From: Abditibacteriaceae bacterium
GTDB taxonomy: Bacteria > Armatimonadota > Abditibacteriia > Abditibacteriales > Abditibacteriaceae
DNA length: 64,000 bases
Assembly (NCBI GenBank): GCA_019239895.1
Contig: JAFAZH010000025.1
Coordinates: 124,001-188,000 of the forward strand
Direction of reading: 5' to 3'
Part shown: one piece after another, positions 43,495 to 53,016 of the stretch
How positions within the stretch are numbered: position 1 is the stretch's first letter
Layout: each line of letters opens with the position of its first letter
The notes under the pieces: generated by a model
Database searches by the model: none
Told to the model about the DNA's origin: nothing
Seen by the model: the letters and a program-made list of their open reading frames with translations, nothing else
Position numbers and translations under genes: made by a program

Positions 43495-43935
43495 CTAATC
43501 TTTCAGAATACACTGAGCCTGGTGTTGCAGCCAGTTCAGGTCATGACCACAGGCTTTCAACCATTCCACTTCGGCGCACATGGTGCCACAACGCATAAAT
43601 TTTTGAAAGTTCATCACAAACTCTTCTTCGGCCAGTTGCGCCCACGGTGGAATGTTTTCTGGATCATCCTGATGGGCTACAGCCCACAAAGTGGGGCTAT
43701 AGGGCAGACCCTGCGCTTCAGCCAGGAAAGTGTGTAAGGGATCATGCTCGCGCCATAACGCAAGCACAGCGGCGCGGCCCTGGCCATAGCCTAAACGAGC
43801 TGCGGTCTCGGCATCCTTGACCCAGTCCGGCACGCAGGTCACAGTCGCACCATCACGAAACACTGTTTGCAAATAGTGCAGTTCATCGTCAATATGAACC
43901 CAGCAATTTTTAAAGGTTAGAGTTTTAACTGCCAT
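43495..43935 (-). CDS. Protein of unknown function (146 aa)
   Basis: A cytoplasmic-looking 146-aa protein without TM or signal. It contains several ordered blocks (KNCWVHIDDELHYLQTVF, AARLGYGQGRAAVLALWREHDPLHTFLAE, AEEEFVMNFQKFMRCGTMC, WLKACGHDLNWL). The paired His-Asp in REHDPLH and several conserved-looking Cys and His residues could bind metal, but no known family is recognised. Start ATG 43935. It lies downstream of the glycosylation operon on the same strand, 68 bp after the methyltransferase stop, and may share its transcript. Confidence 0.7.
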   Translation of the reverse strand: MAVKTLTFKNCWVHIDDELHYLQTVFRDGATVTCVPDWVKDAETAARLGYGQGRAAVLALWREHDPLHTFLAEAQGLPYSPTLWAVAHQDDPENIPPWAQLAEEEFVMNFQKFMRCGTMCAEVEWLKACGHDLNWLQHQAQCILKD

Positions 43936-44003
43936 AAGTTTGTTAGATCAACAAATTATGCTTGTTCGGTTGCAATAAAAGTCAAGATTATTGACCCCTT
44001 GCT

Positions 44004-44900
44004 TTATAGGTTCGGTTGGCTGCTTGGCTGTCCGGTAGCGGATAGAAGTTCCCCGGCATTCCAGGTCGCTACGCAGGAGGGATGGTCGGGGTCAGGTTCA
44101 CAAAGATACATCTCATGACCGGGATAACCTAGCACACGCAAGCCGCTAGAGCGCAGCATCGCTTCTATCCCGGCATGATTAGCCACCCACCAATTGGTGC
44201 AATCGCTCCCGAAGGTATCCTCAATAAAAGCCATTTTAGGCCAACCACGCTCATGCATCTCTTCCCGGTTGTTAAGCCCATTGGCAGCATCGGTCAAAGC
44301 TAAATCCGAAGTCGCATAAACTTCTTCACCAGGGAGGGTCATAGTCTGGAATACCATCAATCTTTTTACTTTTTGAGCAACTATATCTAAGCCCAGGAGA
44401 GGGTAGCGGAGATGATAAAATACCCCCATAAACAGCACCAGGTCAAAGGTTAAATCGCTATGCGCCAGGTCATATATCTGAGTTTGTTTAAACTCAACGC
44501 GGTCTTCTAAATCGAATTGCCTCGCCGCCCAGCGTGCTTGCGCCAGGTAATGCGGATCACAATCAATACCCAACACCTGCGCCCCACGTTTTGCTAACTC
44601 AAAGCTATAAAAGCCCGCATTGCATCCGATGTCCAGGGCACGCCAGCCGGTAAGCTCGTCAGGCAGATGCGCTGCAATCTGTTGCCACTTGTAAGCAGGG
44701 AAATCGCCAAAGGCATGATCGGGTGCCGTCTGAATTCCAGATGGTAAATGCAAATTGTGAAACCAAGGCCCCAGTTGCCTAATTTCGTGATTCAGGCTGC
44801 TCGGTTGCCGCACCTCTGCGCCGTTAGCCGCAAGGAGATTCGGTTCGTTGCTATCAATATTTTCTGTAGTAGTTTTCTCTTTTACTGGCATCATAAACAT
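44004..44900 (-). CDS. SAM-dependent methyltransferase (TIGR04290-like, glycosylation-cluster type)
   Basis: Protein of 298 aa. SAM-binding motif I, GWRALDIGCNAGFYSFELAKRG, and motif II-like DLVLFMGVFYHLRYPLLGLD. The N-terminal PWFHNLHLPSGIQTAPDHAFGDFPAYKW and the later TFGSDCTNWWVANHAGIEAMLRSSG recall the methyltransferase family that travels with CgeB-type glycosyltransferases. The wobble-uridine enzyme CmoB shares the PWFHxxxLP...SGxxT stretch, so a tRNA role is the alternative. Start ATG 44900, with two further ATGs within four codons. It is the last gene of the eight-gene operon. Confidence 0.85.
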   Translation of the reverse strand: MFMMPVKEKTTTENIDSNEPNLLAANGAEVRQPSSLNHEIRQLGPWFHNLHLPSGIQTAPDHAFGDFPAYKWQQIAAHLPDELTGWRALDIGCNAGFYSFELAKRGAQVLGIDCDPHYLAQARWAARQFDLEDRVEFKQTQIYDLAHSDLTFDLVLFMGVFYHLRYPLLGLDIVAQKVKRLMVFQTMTLPGEEVYATSDLALTDAANGLNNREEMHERGWPKMAFIEDTFGSDCTNWWVANHAGIEAMLRSSGLRVLGYPGHEMYLCEPDPDHPSCVATWNAGELLSATGQPSSQPNL

Positions 44901-44932
44901 TTCAATTAGATTTTAAGGTCAACCGAGAGCGC

Positions 44933-46072
44933 CTAACTGACGGCGCTGACGCTTGCCGAAGCGGTGACACTTAAGTGCTGAAGTGGCTGCCTGGCAAATA
45001 AGTCTTTGACATAACCTTCTAATTCACCGGCCCGATGAGCGGCAGTGTGCTGCGCTAACACTCGCTCGCGTGCCCTTTGCCCGATACTCTGCCGCTGCTC
45101 CTCTGACAGGTTCTGGAGATATTGCAAGGTATCCCCAGCCGAACGAGCTATCAAGATTTCTTGATCGAACTGAAAGAAACTATCCAGCCCTTCCCAGTAA
45201 TCGCTAATAATAGGCACGCCACAGGCGGCAGCTTCAAAGAGACGCACGCTGGGCGAAAAACCAGCGCGAATCATATCGGCTCGCGTGATGTTAAGCGTAA
45301 AGCGTTGGCTGTTGTAGAAGCGCCGATGCTGCGCCGGAGGCAAGTGTTCAATGCGCGTGACATTGGATGGCCAGGAGATACTATCTGGATACTGCGGCCC
45401 CGCTACGCTAAAACGGCCCGCTGACCACTGTCGCGCTGGTTCTAACATCAGGCGTTCCAGGGGTGGTTGACGGTCATCGCTGTAGGTGCCAAGATAGCCC
45501 AAATCCCAACGCACTTCTTGTGATTCCGGGTAATAGGCATCAGGATCAACAGCGCAATAAAGCGGCCTCGCCATCGGCGATCCATACTGTTGTTCCAGCC
45601 TCTCCAGGGTTGGCCCGCCGCTAAAAGAAAGATACAGGTGATAGTGTGGTATCAATTCAGGCGAAATGTATTCTGTGTCGCCCCTTTCTAACTTAGCCAG
45701 TGTCACGGGCGTGTCTATATCATAAAAAGCGGTAGCTCCACCGGCTTCCTGAATGACCCAATTCCCCACCGCTACGCCTTCGGGAACATAAGACCCAACT
45801 ATGACTAAATCAGCTTCCTGAATCTCTGCGGTAAAACAGTCTTTAAGCTCTGCTAACTCTTCATATAAGGCGGTGCGGCCATAGGGCGGCTGGGGAAGGT
45901 CACGGTTCGCCGCATACCAGGGCACATCGCGTTCGAGAAACAGCACGTCGTGGCCCCGCGCGCAGAGTGCGCGCATCAATCCCCGGTAGGTGGTGGCATG
46001 GCCGTTACCCCAGGAGGATGTTAGGGATAGCCCCAGAATAACAATTTTCAATGGCGGAGATTGCTCGCTCAT
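44933..46072 (-). CDS. CgeB/GT1-like glycosyltransferase, copy 1
   Basis: GT-B-fold glycosyltransferase of 379 aa. The N-terminal half starts LKIVILGLSLTSSWGNGHATTYRGLMRAL; the C-terminal nucleotide-sugar site is AGFSPSVRLFEAAACGVPIISDYWEGLDSFF. These are marks of the CgeB/DUF3880 family (spore and capsule maturation, LPS-type glycans). It is clearly paralogous to the next gene upstream (46096-47190), sharing the YRGLMRAL and SPxxRxFEAA blocks. Start ATG 46072. The gap to the methyltransferase is 32 bp. Donor and acceptor are unknown. Confidence 0.87.
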   Translation of the reverse strand: MSEQSPPLKIVILGLSLTSSWGNGHATTYRGLMRALCARGHDVLFLERDVPWYAANRDLPQPPYGRTALYEELAELKDCFTAEIQEADLVIVGSYVPEGVAVGNWVIQEAGGATAFYDIDTPVTLAKLERGDTEYISPELIPHYHLYLSFSGGPTLERLEQQYGSPMARPLYCAVDPDAYYPESQEVRWDLGYLGTYSDDRQPPLERLMLEPARQWSAGRFSVAGPQYPDSISWPSNVTRIEHLPPAQHRRFYNSQRFTLNITRADMIRAGFSPSVRLFEAAACGVPIISDYWEGLDSFFQFDQEILIARSAGDTLQYLQNLSEEQRQSIGQRARERVLAQHTAAHRAGELEGYVKDLFARQPLQHLSVTASASVSAVS

Positions 46073-46095
46073 ATTAATAGTTGGGTAAAGATTAT

Positions 46096-47190
46096 TTAGA
46101 CCGGGCTGCTTGCCATCAGAGACCGGCTGCTGCCTAACACTGCTTCAAGTTGCGCGGCGCGATGCTTATAGGTATGCTCCGCCAGGATACGGCGCAGAGC
46201 AGCCTCACCAATGGAGCGGGCGCGTTCCGGCGTCAGAGCACGCAGCGTTTCAACGACTTCCTGACCGTTGTGGGCGACTAAGATTTCGCGCTCCGGTTCC
46301 AGGAACACTTCAATGCCTTGCCAGTAGTCGGTGATGATACAGGCCCCGGCTCCAGCCGCCTCAAAGACCCGTGTTGCTGGAGAGAACCCATAGCGGGCCA
46401 TGCTCTCACGGCTGATATTCAACACAGCGCGAGGCGTGCAGTTAAAAGCGTTATGATCGCCGGTATAAATATGACCTGCATAATAAACGTTGGATGGCAT
46501 TGACTTATGTTCCCAACCATTACCGCCCAACAAGAACTGCTGTTGGGGAAATGCCGCCGCCGGTTCAAAAAAGAACTCTTCAACCCGCGCTTCACGATCC
46601 GGCAACCGATTGCCTAAGAAGGCCAGTTCGCTTTCATAACGAATTTGCGTGGCAACCGGGTGATGCGTGGAGGGGTCAAGTGCATTATAAATGGGAATAC
46701 AGTAACGTGCGCCCAACGCTTGATAGGCATTAATAACGGGATCACCGCCACCATAAGTCAATATTAAATCGTATCGGGGGATGAGTTCACGAAACGGGTC
46801 ATTCGTGTCGTTTTCGACACGATCTAAAGTCGCGGGAGCATCTACATCCCAGAAGGCCACCAAGGTGGCAGGCCCCTGCATCTCCAGGACGGCAGCTTCC
46901 AGAAGCTCATCAAAAACTCCCACGCCACTGGCTTTGATCACTAAGTCAGCGCCACGCGCCGCTTCGAGAGCACGTTGCACGCCAGTGGTATCGGTTCCTG
47001 AATACACCACCACCTGCGCCCAGGGCGGATCGGGAATATCACGATGTTCCTGGCGCTCATAGGCGTCCGGCTCGTAGAAGGTGATGTGATGGCCCCGCTC
47101 ATGCAGCGCCCGTACCATGCCACGATAGTAAGTGGCGGCACCATTCCAGTAGGCGGAGACCAGGCTAGAGCCAAAAAATGCAATGTTCAT
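46096..47190 (-). CDS. CgeB/GT1-like glycosyltransferase, copy 2
   Basis: Protein of 364 aa with N-terminus MNIAFFGSSLVSAYWNGAATYYRGMVRAL and donor-site block YGFSPATRVFEAAGAGACIITDYWQGIEVFLEP. It shares domain order and length with its neighbours on either side, so the three probably arose by duplication. It would add one residue of an oligosaccharide at the cytoplasmic face. Start ATG 47190. Gap of 23 bp to copy 1. Confidence 0.87.
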   Translation of the reverse strand: MNIAFFGSSLVSAYWNGAATYYRGMVRALHERGHHITFYEPDAYERQEHRDIPDPPWAQVVVYSGTDTTGVQRALEAARGADLVIKASGVGVFDELLEAAVLEMQGPATLVAFWDVDAPATLDRVENDTNDPFRELIPRYDLILTYGGGDPVINAYQALGARYCIPIYNALDPSTHHPVATQIRYESELAFLGNRLPDREARVEEFFFEPAAAFPQQQFLLGGNGWEHKSMPSNVYYAGHIYTGDHNAFNCTPRAVLNISRESMARYGFSPATRVFEAAGAGACIITDYWQGIEVFLEPEREILVAHNGQEVVETLRALTPERARSIGEAALRRILAEHTYKHRAAQLEAVLGSSRSLMASSPV

Positions 47191-47245
47191 ATGTTCGCTT
47201 TTGTGTTATTCGTCCATTATAGCTTGCTCGTAAGATACGAGCAAG

Positions 47246-48340
47246 CTAATTTAAGTCGAGTAGCAAAATCTTCAAGAGTTCATCTACGCGATGTCCGCAC
47301 GTATGTCGGTGAAGGATAGTCTGGCGCCCATGCTCAGCTAACTCGTACGCTCTGCTGCTATCGGATAATAATGTGCTCAAATGTCGCTGCATTTCAGCGC
47401 CGTTCTTAGCCACCAAGAAGTCTTGCCCAGGGCTAAACAAATGCTCCACGTCATTCCAGGGAGCGGAGACGAGAGGAATACTACAGGCGAGAGCTTCAAA
47501 AGGACGGATAGTTGGAATGCCTGGCAAAGCCGTGACATAAGGGCGACGCGGCACATGCACCGTGACTTTAAAAGAGGCAAAGACTTTAGGGGCTTCGTAG
47601 TTTGGTAGCCAGCCACCATACTTAATGCCCGCATCGGCTAAAGCCTGACGTGCCTGTTTAGGGTAGCGCACACCATAAACACAGGCTTTCAAGCCGAGGG
47701 CTTTAACTGGCTTCAACAGGAACTCATGGAGTTCGGCTGTCCGCTCGTCATCACCCCAGTTGCCAATCCACACCAGATCACCTTGGGTCTTCCTCCTGCT
47801 ATGCAGAGGTTTGAAAATGCGGGTATCGGCGGCCTCGTGCCATGTCCAGGCACGCTTGGCCCAACCGTTCTTCAGGTACAGGTCACGCACAATATTGCCG
47901 AAAGCCAGCACGCCATCGTAATACCTGAGATCGTAAGCGGCTATGCTCTTGGCGTCCGTCACGGCACGGTGGTGCGTATCATGGAACAGCAAGCGATAAT
48001 GCTGGTGCCGCTTGCGGTGCTGCCCCACGCGCCGTACCAACTCGTGCTCGTTCCACTCATGAACGATCACTAAGTCAACTTCGTTTAAGGCTTCATCCAA
48101 GTCAAGGGAAGACAACTCATAGCGGATGCTGCGCAGTTGAGGATAGGCGGCATGAAACCCTGAGAGCACACCTTTACCCTGTTCTTCCAGTAAATTCTTA
48201 AGACTCCAGGCGTCCTGTGGTTCATAAATCTGTACTTCATGGCCCCGCGCGATTAGTTCTGTCGCCACGCCACGTAGGAAGTGTGCGTTACCGTGATTCC
48301 AGTCGGAGAGCAACGAGTGATAGAAGAGTGCAATACGCAT
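47246..48340 (-). CDS. CgeB/GT1-like glycosyltransferase, copy 3
   Basis: Protein of 364 aa with N-terminus MRIALFYHSLLSDWNHGNAHFLRGVATEL and donor-site block IPTIRPFEALACSIPLVSAPWNDVEHLF. It has diverged more than copies 1 and 2, for example IPTIRPFEAL in place of FSPxxRxFEAA. The C-terminal region (LAEHGRQTILHRHTCGHRVDELL) keeps the family pattern. Start ATG 48340. Gap of 55 bp to copy 2. Confidence 0.87.
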   Translation of the reverse strand: MRIALFYHSLLSDWNHGNAHFLRGVATELIARGHEVQIYEPQDAWSLKNLLEEQGKGVLSGFHAAYPQLRSIRYELSSLDLDEALNEVDLVIVHEWNEHELVRRVGQHRKRHQHYRLLFHDTHHRAVTDAKSIAAYDLRYYDGVLAFGNIVRDLYLKNGWAKRAWTWHEAADTRIFKPLHSRRKTQGDLVWIGNWGDDERTAELHEFLLKPVKALGLKACVYGVRYPKQARQALADAGIKYGGWLPNYEAPKVFASFKVTVHVPRRPYVTALPGIPTIRPFEALACSIPLVSAPWNDVEHLFSPGQDFLVAKNGAEMQRHLSTLLSDSSRAYELAEHGRQTILHRHTCGHRVDELLKILLLDLN

Positions 48341-48367
48341 AGTAGCAAATCTAACAAGTGATAAGGA

Positions 48368-49480
48368 TTAAAAATAAAGCAGTTCTCCGACCCTGGGAGC
48401 GGTTGTTAAAGCGCGGTCAGGCAGCAGGTCTTGATAGACCCCAAAATAACTCTCAGCCATCCGCTTTAAGCTGAACTCTAATGCCCGTGCCCGCGCCTGT
48501 TGGCCCAGGGTTAGCCGACGAGATTGATCTTGCATTAAGGTATTAAGCGTGGATGTTAAGGCCGCGTCATCATCTAATGGAACGAAGGTTGCCGCCTCAC
48601 CCCACACCTCGCGCAAACTGGGAATATCACTGAGGACTAAAGCGCAACCGGATAGAGCAGCTTCGAGTGCCGATAGTCCAAAAGGTTCGTAGCGGGCTGG
48701 GAGCACATAGATAGCAGCCCGCCCCAACCAGTCTTTCAGTTGGTGGCTATCCAGGTGTCCTAAAGCGTGGAGCTGCCCTGCTCGGAGGGAACCTCCCTCT
48801 GGATGTTGTGTGCTGCCCGCCACATAAACAGGCCACACCAATTCAGGTGCGATCCGTTCCAGCGCCGCGACATTCTTCGCTTCATCCCACAGCCGCCCGA
48901 TGCACAGCGCAAACGGCTCTTTAGTTGTTGGCACAAACTGTTTAAAGTCTCGTCCGTTGTGGATGACACGAGATGGAGGCAAAGGCCCATAAAATTTATC
49001 CAGTTCAGCGAGCATGGCCTGGGTTGGGGTCACCACTAAATCCGCCACGCGCAAGCCACGTGTGACTTGCTGCCGATAATGATTCCAGGTAAGAGGAGCA
49101 GGTTCTCCCTGTACGGCCTGCCACCACGAAAGCACGCACGAATGCCCCACCACCAGCACCGGATGCCGCCAGGGAAGAGCGCCATGCACATAGCCATTTA
49201 AGTGGATAATATCGGGGTTAAGCTGCGCTTCAAGTTCCAGCAGCCACTCCCCCGCTTGTTGCACTTCACGCCAGGGGTCTTCCATCCACTCCAGTTTAAA
49301 GGCACTCTCAAAGAGTTCTATATTGGCTACTCTCTGCGCTTCGTGGCGGAGTTGCGGTGAGAGCGTTGACCCCATCGTCGCCAGTGCAACTGTGACATCA
49401 TAAGGCTCTAAACCCCGCGCCAGTTCAAGGGCATAAGTCCACACCCCACCGATACTATCGGCTGTCATTAAAATCTTCAT
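48368..49480 (-). CDS. GT4-type glycosyltransferase
   Basis: GT-B enzyme of 370 aa. It starts MKILMTADSIGGVWTYALELARGL, the Gly-rich acceptor-side loop. The retaining GT4 EX7E motif is in ARYEPFGLSALEAALSGCALVLSD. The central CIGRLWDEAKNVAALERIAPEL is the usual start of the second Rossmann domain. It transfers a sugar from a nucleotide donor with retention; identity unknown. Start ATG 49480, 67 bp after the MDR gene. Confidence 0.9.
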   Translation of the reverse strand: MKILMTADSIGGVWTYALELARGLEPYDVTVALATMGSTLSPQLRHEAQRVANIELFESAFKLEWMEDPWREVQQAGEWLLELEAQLNPDIIHLNGYVHGALPWRHPVLVVGHSCVLSWWQAVQGEPAPLTWNHYRQQVTRGLRVADLVVTPTQAMLAELDKFYGPLPPSRVIHNGRDFKQFVPTTKEPFALCIGRLWDEAKNVAALERIAPELVWPVYVAGSTQHPEGGSLRAGQLHALGHLDSHQLKDWLGRAAIYVLPARYEPFGLSALEAALSGCALVLSDIPSLREVWGEAATFVPLDDDAALTSTLNTLMQDQSRRLTLGQQARARALEFSLKRMAESYFGVYQDLLPDRALTTAPRVGELLYF

Positions 49481-49547
49481 TGAAACATCAGTAAGTGGTG
49501 GGTGATGAATTATCAGCCATCGAATTCTTCAAGCGCCCATCCTAAAT

Positions 49548-50555
49548 TTAAAATCGTATCAGTGCTTTTAAGAAACCATCGGGACGGTCACGGGTGGCAT
49601 TGAGTGCAGTGGCTAATTGGTCGAGGGGATACCAATGGGTATAGAGCGAGTCAGGATCAAGGGTGCCTGCGGCTACATTAGCGGCGGCAGCGCCTATGCC
49701 ATCGAGATAAACTTGCTGCTCCCGTTCATGGGCGTTAATCACATCCAGGCCCCGCCAATTCCATAATTGCATATTGACCTGGCGAGGGCCATCCTGATGA
49801 TAACCAGCAACCACCAAACGGCCCCTTTCGCGGGTTAATTCAGCCGCCAAATCCAGGGGCCATTGTTGACCAACAGCCTCGACCACAACATCACAAAACC
49901 CACCATTGGTCAGTTCTTTGACCCGTTCGATGATTTGCCAGTGATCTTCTAAAGGAATGGTTTCCGCTGCGCCCTGATTGCGCGCCACTGCCAAGGCAAA
50001 AGGACGGCGAGAAATGGCGATGACTTTGGCTCCGGCATTACTGGCAAGGCGCGTTAGCAAAGCCCCTAAAAAGCCAATGCCAATAATTGCCACCGTCTGT
50101 CCCGCGTGAATTTCGCTGCGCTTAAAGATATTCATGGCACAGCCGAGCGGCTCACCAGGAAAGGCTTTACCTTCTAAAGCAGCGGGCAGGCGCACGACGG
50201 CATCAATGGGTGCCACATCATACTCGGCATAAGCATGGTTCGACAGCATAGCCACCCGATCCAGGACTTTAAACCCCTCGACTTCGGTGCCGACCGCATC
50301 TATAACACCCCACCCCTCATGCCCTAAGAGACCTGGCTCAAACGGATAAGTAAACCAGGGTTTACCGGCCCAGGGCGACAGGTTGGAGGCGCAGACACCA
50401 CAACCTTCCAGGCGCACCCGCACTTCGCTTGGGCCGGGCTGGGGAATGGCAACAGTTTCAATCTCAATGTGATGAGGCTCAACCACAACCGCCGCAGCCA
50501 TCTTTTGACCTGCCGATTGGGGTGTACCAAGAGCGGAAGCGTGAGACAGCGTCAT
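49548..50555 (-). CDS. Zinc-type MDR dehydrogenase
   Basis: Medium-chain dehydrogenase of 335 aa, NAD(P)-dependent. The catalytic zinc ligand Cys is in EGCGVCASNLSPW and His-Glu in LGHEGWGVI; the structural-zinc four-Cys loop is absent. The Rossmann motif is GIGFLGALL. Its ATG overlaps the stop of the epimerase gene by 4 bp (ATGA), a sign of coupled translation. It probably reduces or oxidises a sugar nucleotide or a sugar alcohol for the operon. Confidence 0.87.
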   Translation of the reverse strand: MTLSHASALGTPQSAGQKMAAAVVVEPHHIEIETVAIPQPGPSEVRVRLEGCGVCASNLSPWAGKPWFTYPFEPGLLGHEGWGVIDAVGTEVEGFKVLDRVAMLSNHAYAEYDVAPIDAVVRLPAALEGKAFPGEPLGCAMNIFKRSEIHAGQTVAIIGIGFLGALLTRLASNAGAKVIAISRRPFALAVARNQGAAETIPLEDHWQIIERVKELTNGGFCDVVVEAVGQQWPLDLAAELTRERGRLVVAGYHQDGPRQVNMQLWNWRGLDVINAHEREQQVYLDGIGAAAANVAAGTLDPDSLYTHWYPLDQLATALNATRDRPDGFLKALIRF

Positions 50556-51730
50556 GCCGCCACAACCTCCCGTTGCCGCCGCGCTGTGGAGCGTTCCCCA
50601 CTATGATTTTCGTATTCAGCCTGTGCCGTTAACCATTCAAAAAGTGCTGCAACTCCCTGCTCGACACCAACGCGTGGTGCCCATCCCGTAGCCGCTTGAA
50701 ACTTACGAGTATCAGAAACATAATAGCGCTGATCCCCCGTGCGCCAGGAGCCGAATTCGAGTTCCGGTTTATGGCCAGTCAATGCACTGATAAAGTCAAT
50801 CAGTTCCACCAGACTCATCACATTAGAGGGACCGCCCCCGATATTAAAAGCTTGGCCGGAAAGCATCTCTATGTCTTGTTGCGCTAAACGCAAGGCATCT
50901 ACTAAATCCTCCACAAAAAGCACGTCACGCACCTGTTTACCATCACCATAAAGCGTAATCGGCTCGCCGCGCAGGGCTTTGATGAGGAAGTGCGCTACCC
51001 AGCCTTGATCTTCTGTCCCAAATTGATGCGGCCCATAAATACAACTCATGCGAAATACGACAGTTTTCAATCCGAAGGTACGCGCATAGTCAAAGACATA
51101 CTGATCTGCGGTGCCTTTTGAGCAGCCATAGGGACTGTGAAAATCTAAGGGCCGCGCCTCGCTGATGCCATGCAATCGGGTAACGGCTTGCTCTGGCTCA
51201 TAACGGCTGCCATTTAATCGCAGCTTAATATCACTCAGCCCGCCATAAACTTTGTTGGTCGAGGTGAATACGAGAGGCGGTGGCTCATCCAGCGAGCGCA
51301 GGGCTTCTAATACATTGAGAGTGCCGCGCGCATTGACTTTAAAGTCATGGATGGGGAGGACTAGGCTGCTAGTCACGGCTACCTGCGCTGCAAAATGGAA
51401 GACTTGCCGTGCGTCCTGCACGGCCCTTTGCAGGGCTGCTGCATCAAGCACATCGCCCACCTGAATCTCAATGAGTTCACCGTGCGTCTCGTGCAACCAC
51501 TGCGCATTCCTTTTAACTCCTGGACGTGAGAGATTATCGAAGAGGCGAACCCGCTGACCGGATGATGCCAGGCGGTGCGCTAAATTTGTTCCGACAAAGC
51601 CCGCTCCACCGGTGATGAGAACCACTCCAGAGGATTGACTAGGCGCAGCCAATTGAGCCTGACTCTCGACTCGCCTACTGTGTTCACTACCGTTGACCAC
51701 CTCCGCAGGCGTAAAAGAACCGTTTAACAT
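50552..51730 (-). CDS. NAD-dependent sugar-nucleotide epimerase/dehydratase
   Basis: Extended SDR of 392 aa. Cofactor motif LITGGAGFVGTNLAHRL follows an N-terminal extension of about 35 residues. FTSTNKVYGG and SPYGCSKGTADQYVFDY carry the catalytic Tyr and Lys; YGPHQFGTEDQGW and GDGKQVRDVLFVEDLVDAL are typical of UDP-glucose 4-epimerase/CDP-tyvelose epimerase-like members. ATG 51730 is used because GGAG lies 6 nt before it; the TTG 12 nt upstream lacks such a site. It provides a sugar nucleotide for the glycosyltransferases downstream. Confidence 0.88.
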   Translation of the reverse strand: MLNGSFTPAEVVNGSEHSRRVESQAQLAAPSQSSGVVLITGGAGFVGTNLAHRLASSGQRVRLFDNLSRPGVKRNAQWLHETHGELIEIQVGDVLDAAALQRAVQDARQVFHFAAQVAVTSSLVLPIHDFKVNARGTLNVLEALRSLDEPPPLVFTSTNKVYGGLSDIKLRLNGSRYEPEQAVTRLHGISEARPLDFHSPYGCSKGTADQYVFDYARTFGLKTVVFRMSCIYGPHQFGTEDQGWVAHFLIKALRGEPITLYGDGKQVRDVLFVEDLVDALRLAQQDIEMLSGQAFNIGGGPSNVMSLVELIDFISALTGHKPELEFGSWRTGDQRYYVSDTRKFQAATGWAPRVGVEQGVAALFEWLTAQAEYENHSGERSTARRQREVVAA

Positions 51731-51826
51731 TGTATGCTCCAAGTCAGATAATTTAATTCAAGGCACACGGCACCATCTGGCTGGTTGAGGCATGAGAGGA
51801 CATCGCTCAACAGGGTTGCCTCACCT

Positions 51827-52945
51827 TCATACGGTGAGTCCATGCGCCGCCAGCTCAGCCCTGGCTTCCGTGACACGATCAATTGCCACTTGCCCATCCA
51901 GCCAGTCGGCCAGTTCGCATAAGCCTGCTTCAAGGGTTACGCGTGGTGTATATCCCAGCACCTCACGGGCATAACTAATGTCGGCATAACAGTGGCGAAT
52001 GTCCCCGATCCGGTATTTGCCAGTAATTTCAGGGCTAATATGCTCTTTGCCCAGTACAGTGGCCATGCGCTCAGCGATCTCGCGTATGGTATAGGGTTGG
52101 CCACTACCAACGTTGAACACCTGGTCTTGCGCGGAGGGCACTTCTAGAGCCAAGCGGCACGCCTGGGCCACGTCATGGACGCTGACGAAATCTCGCTTCT
52201 GATAACCGTCTTCATTGATTAGGGGCGGGTTATTATTGAGAAAGCGCGAAGCAAAAATCGCCAAGACACCCGTATAAGGATTAGAAAGTGCCTGCCGTGT
52301 GCCGTAGATATTGAAGAAGCGGAGAGCAACTGTTGGAATGTTGTAAGCCCGACCGATTAAAAGGCAAAGCCGCTCCTGGTCATATTTAGACAAGGCATAA
52401 ACCGAAGCCAGAGACGGAGTCTTGGTTTCCGGGGTTGGCATGGGGGTAAGCACTTCTCCATTAGCGCCACGCACTTCCCAGTCATGCGCTTTGAGTTGGG
52501 CCAGGCTCCGCTCCGTTCCCGGCACACAGGAGTCATCTGCGGCGCGGTACATGCCTTCGCCATAAATACTCATGCTGGAAGCTACGATAAGTCGCTCAAC
52601 GGGCTGTGCGATGAGAGCTTCCAAGAGAACTGCCGTACCCAGGTTATTGACATCTGTATAACGCGCTACCTCATACATGCTTTGGCCGACCCCAACCATC
52701 GCGGCCAGATGAAAGACCGCATCCACCCCTTGCAGGGCATAGCGCACGGCGGCTTCATCCCGCACATCGCCAACGATTAATTCGACTTCGTCACTCAGAT
52801 AAGCTGGTCTTTGGCCTTCCAGCCCATGCACTTGCGCTGCCAGGTGATCTAAGACCCGAACTCGATAACCGTGTTCCAGCAACTCATCCGCCAGGTGTGA
52901 CCCTAAAAAACCTGCACCGCCAGTGATGAGTACATGTCTACTCAT
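51827..52945 (-). CDS. NAD-dependent epimerase/dehydratase
   Basis: Extended SDR of 372 aa. GGAGFLGSHLADELLE binds NAD; IVASSMSIYGEGMY holds the catalytic Ser, and SVYALSKYDQERLC the Tyr and Lys. The sequence around YGEGMYRAADDSC resembles dTDP-L-rhamnose 4-epimerase-like enzymes, but the substrate is not secure. Start ATG 52945. It is first in the operon; 96 bp to the next gene. The promoter should lie in 52946-53016, where I find no clear boxes. Confidence 0.87.
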   Translation of the reverse strand: MSRHVLITGGAGFLGSHLADELLEHGYRVRVLDHLAAQVHGLEGQRPAYLSDEVELIVGDVRDEAAVRYALQGVDAVFHLAAMVGVGQSMYEVARYTDVNNLGTAVLLEALIAQPVERLIVASSMSIYGEGMYRAADDSCVPGTERSLAQLKAHDWEVRGANGEVLTPMPTPETKTPSLASVYALSKYDQERLCLLIGRAYNIPTVALRFFNIYGTRQALSNPYTGVLAIFASRFLNNNPPLINEDGYQKRDFVSVHDVAQACRLALEVPSAQDQVFNVGSGQPYTIREIAERMATVLGKEHISPEITGKYRIGDIRHCYADISYAREVLGYTPRVTLEAGLCELADWLDGQVAIDRVTEARAELAAHGLTV

Positions 52946-53016
52946 AGGTTCTGCCTTATCCCTTCATCGCAAAGTTGTTTTTGATTAGGCGCTACAGCTC
53001 AGCATTCCAATAAACA

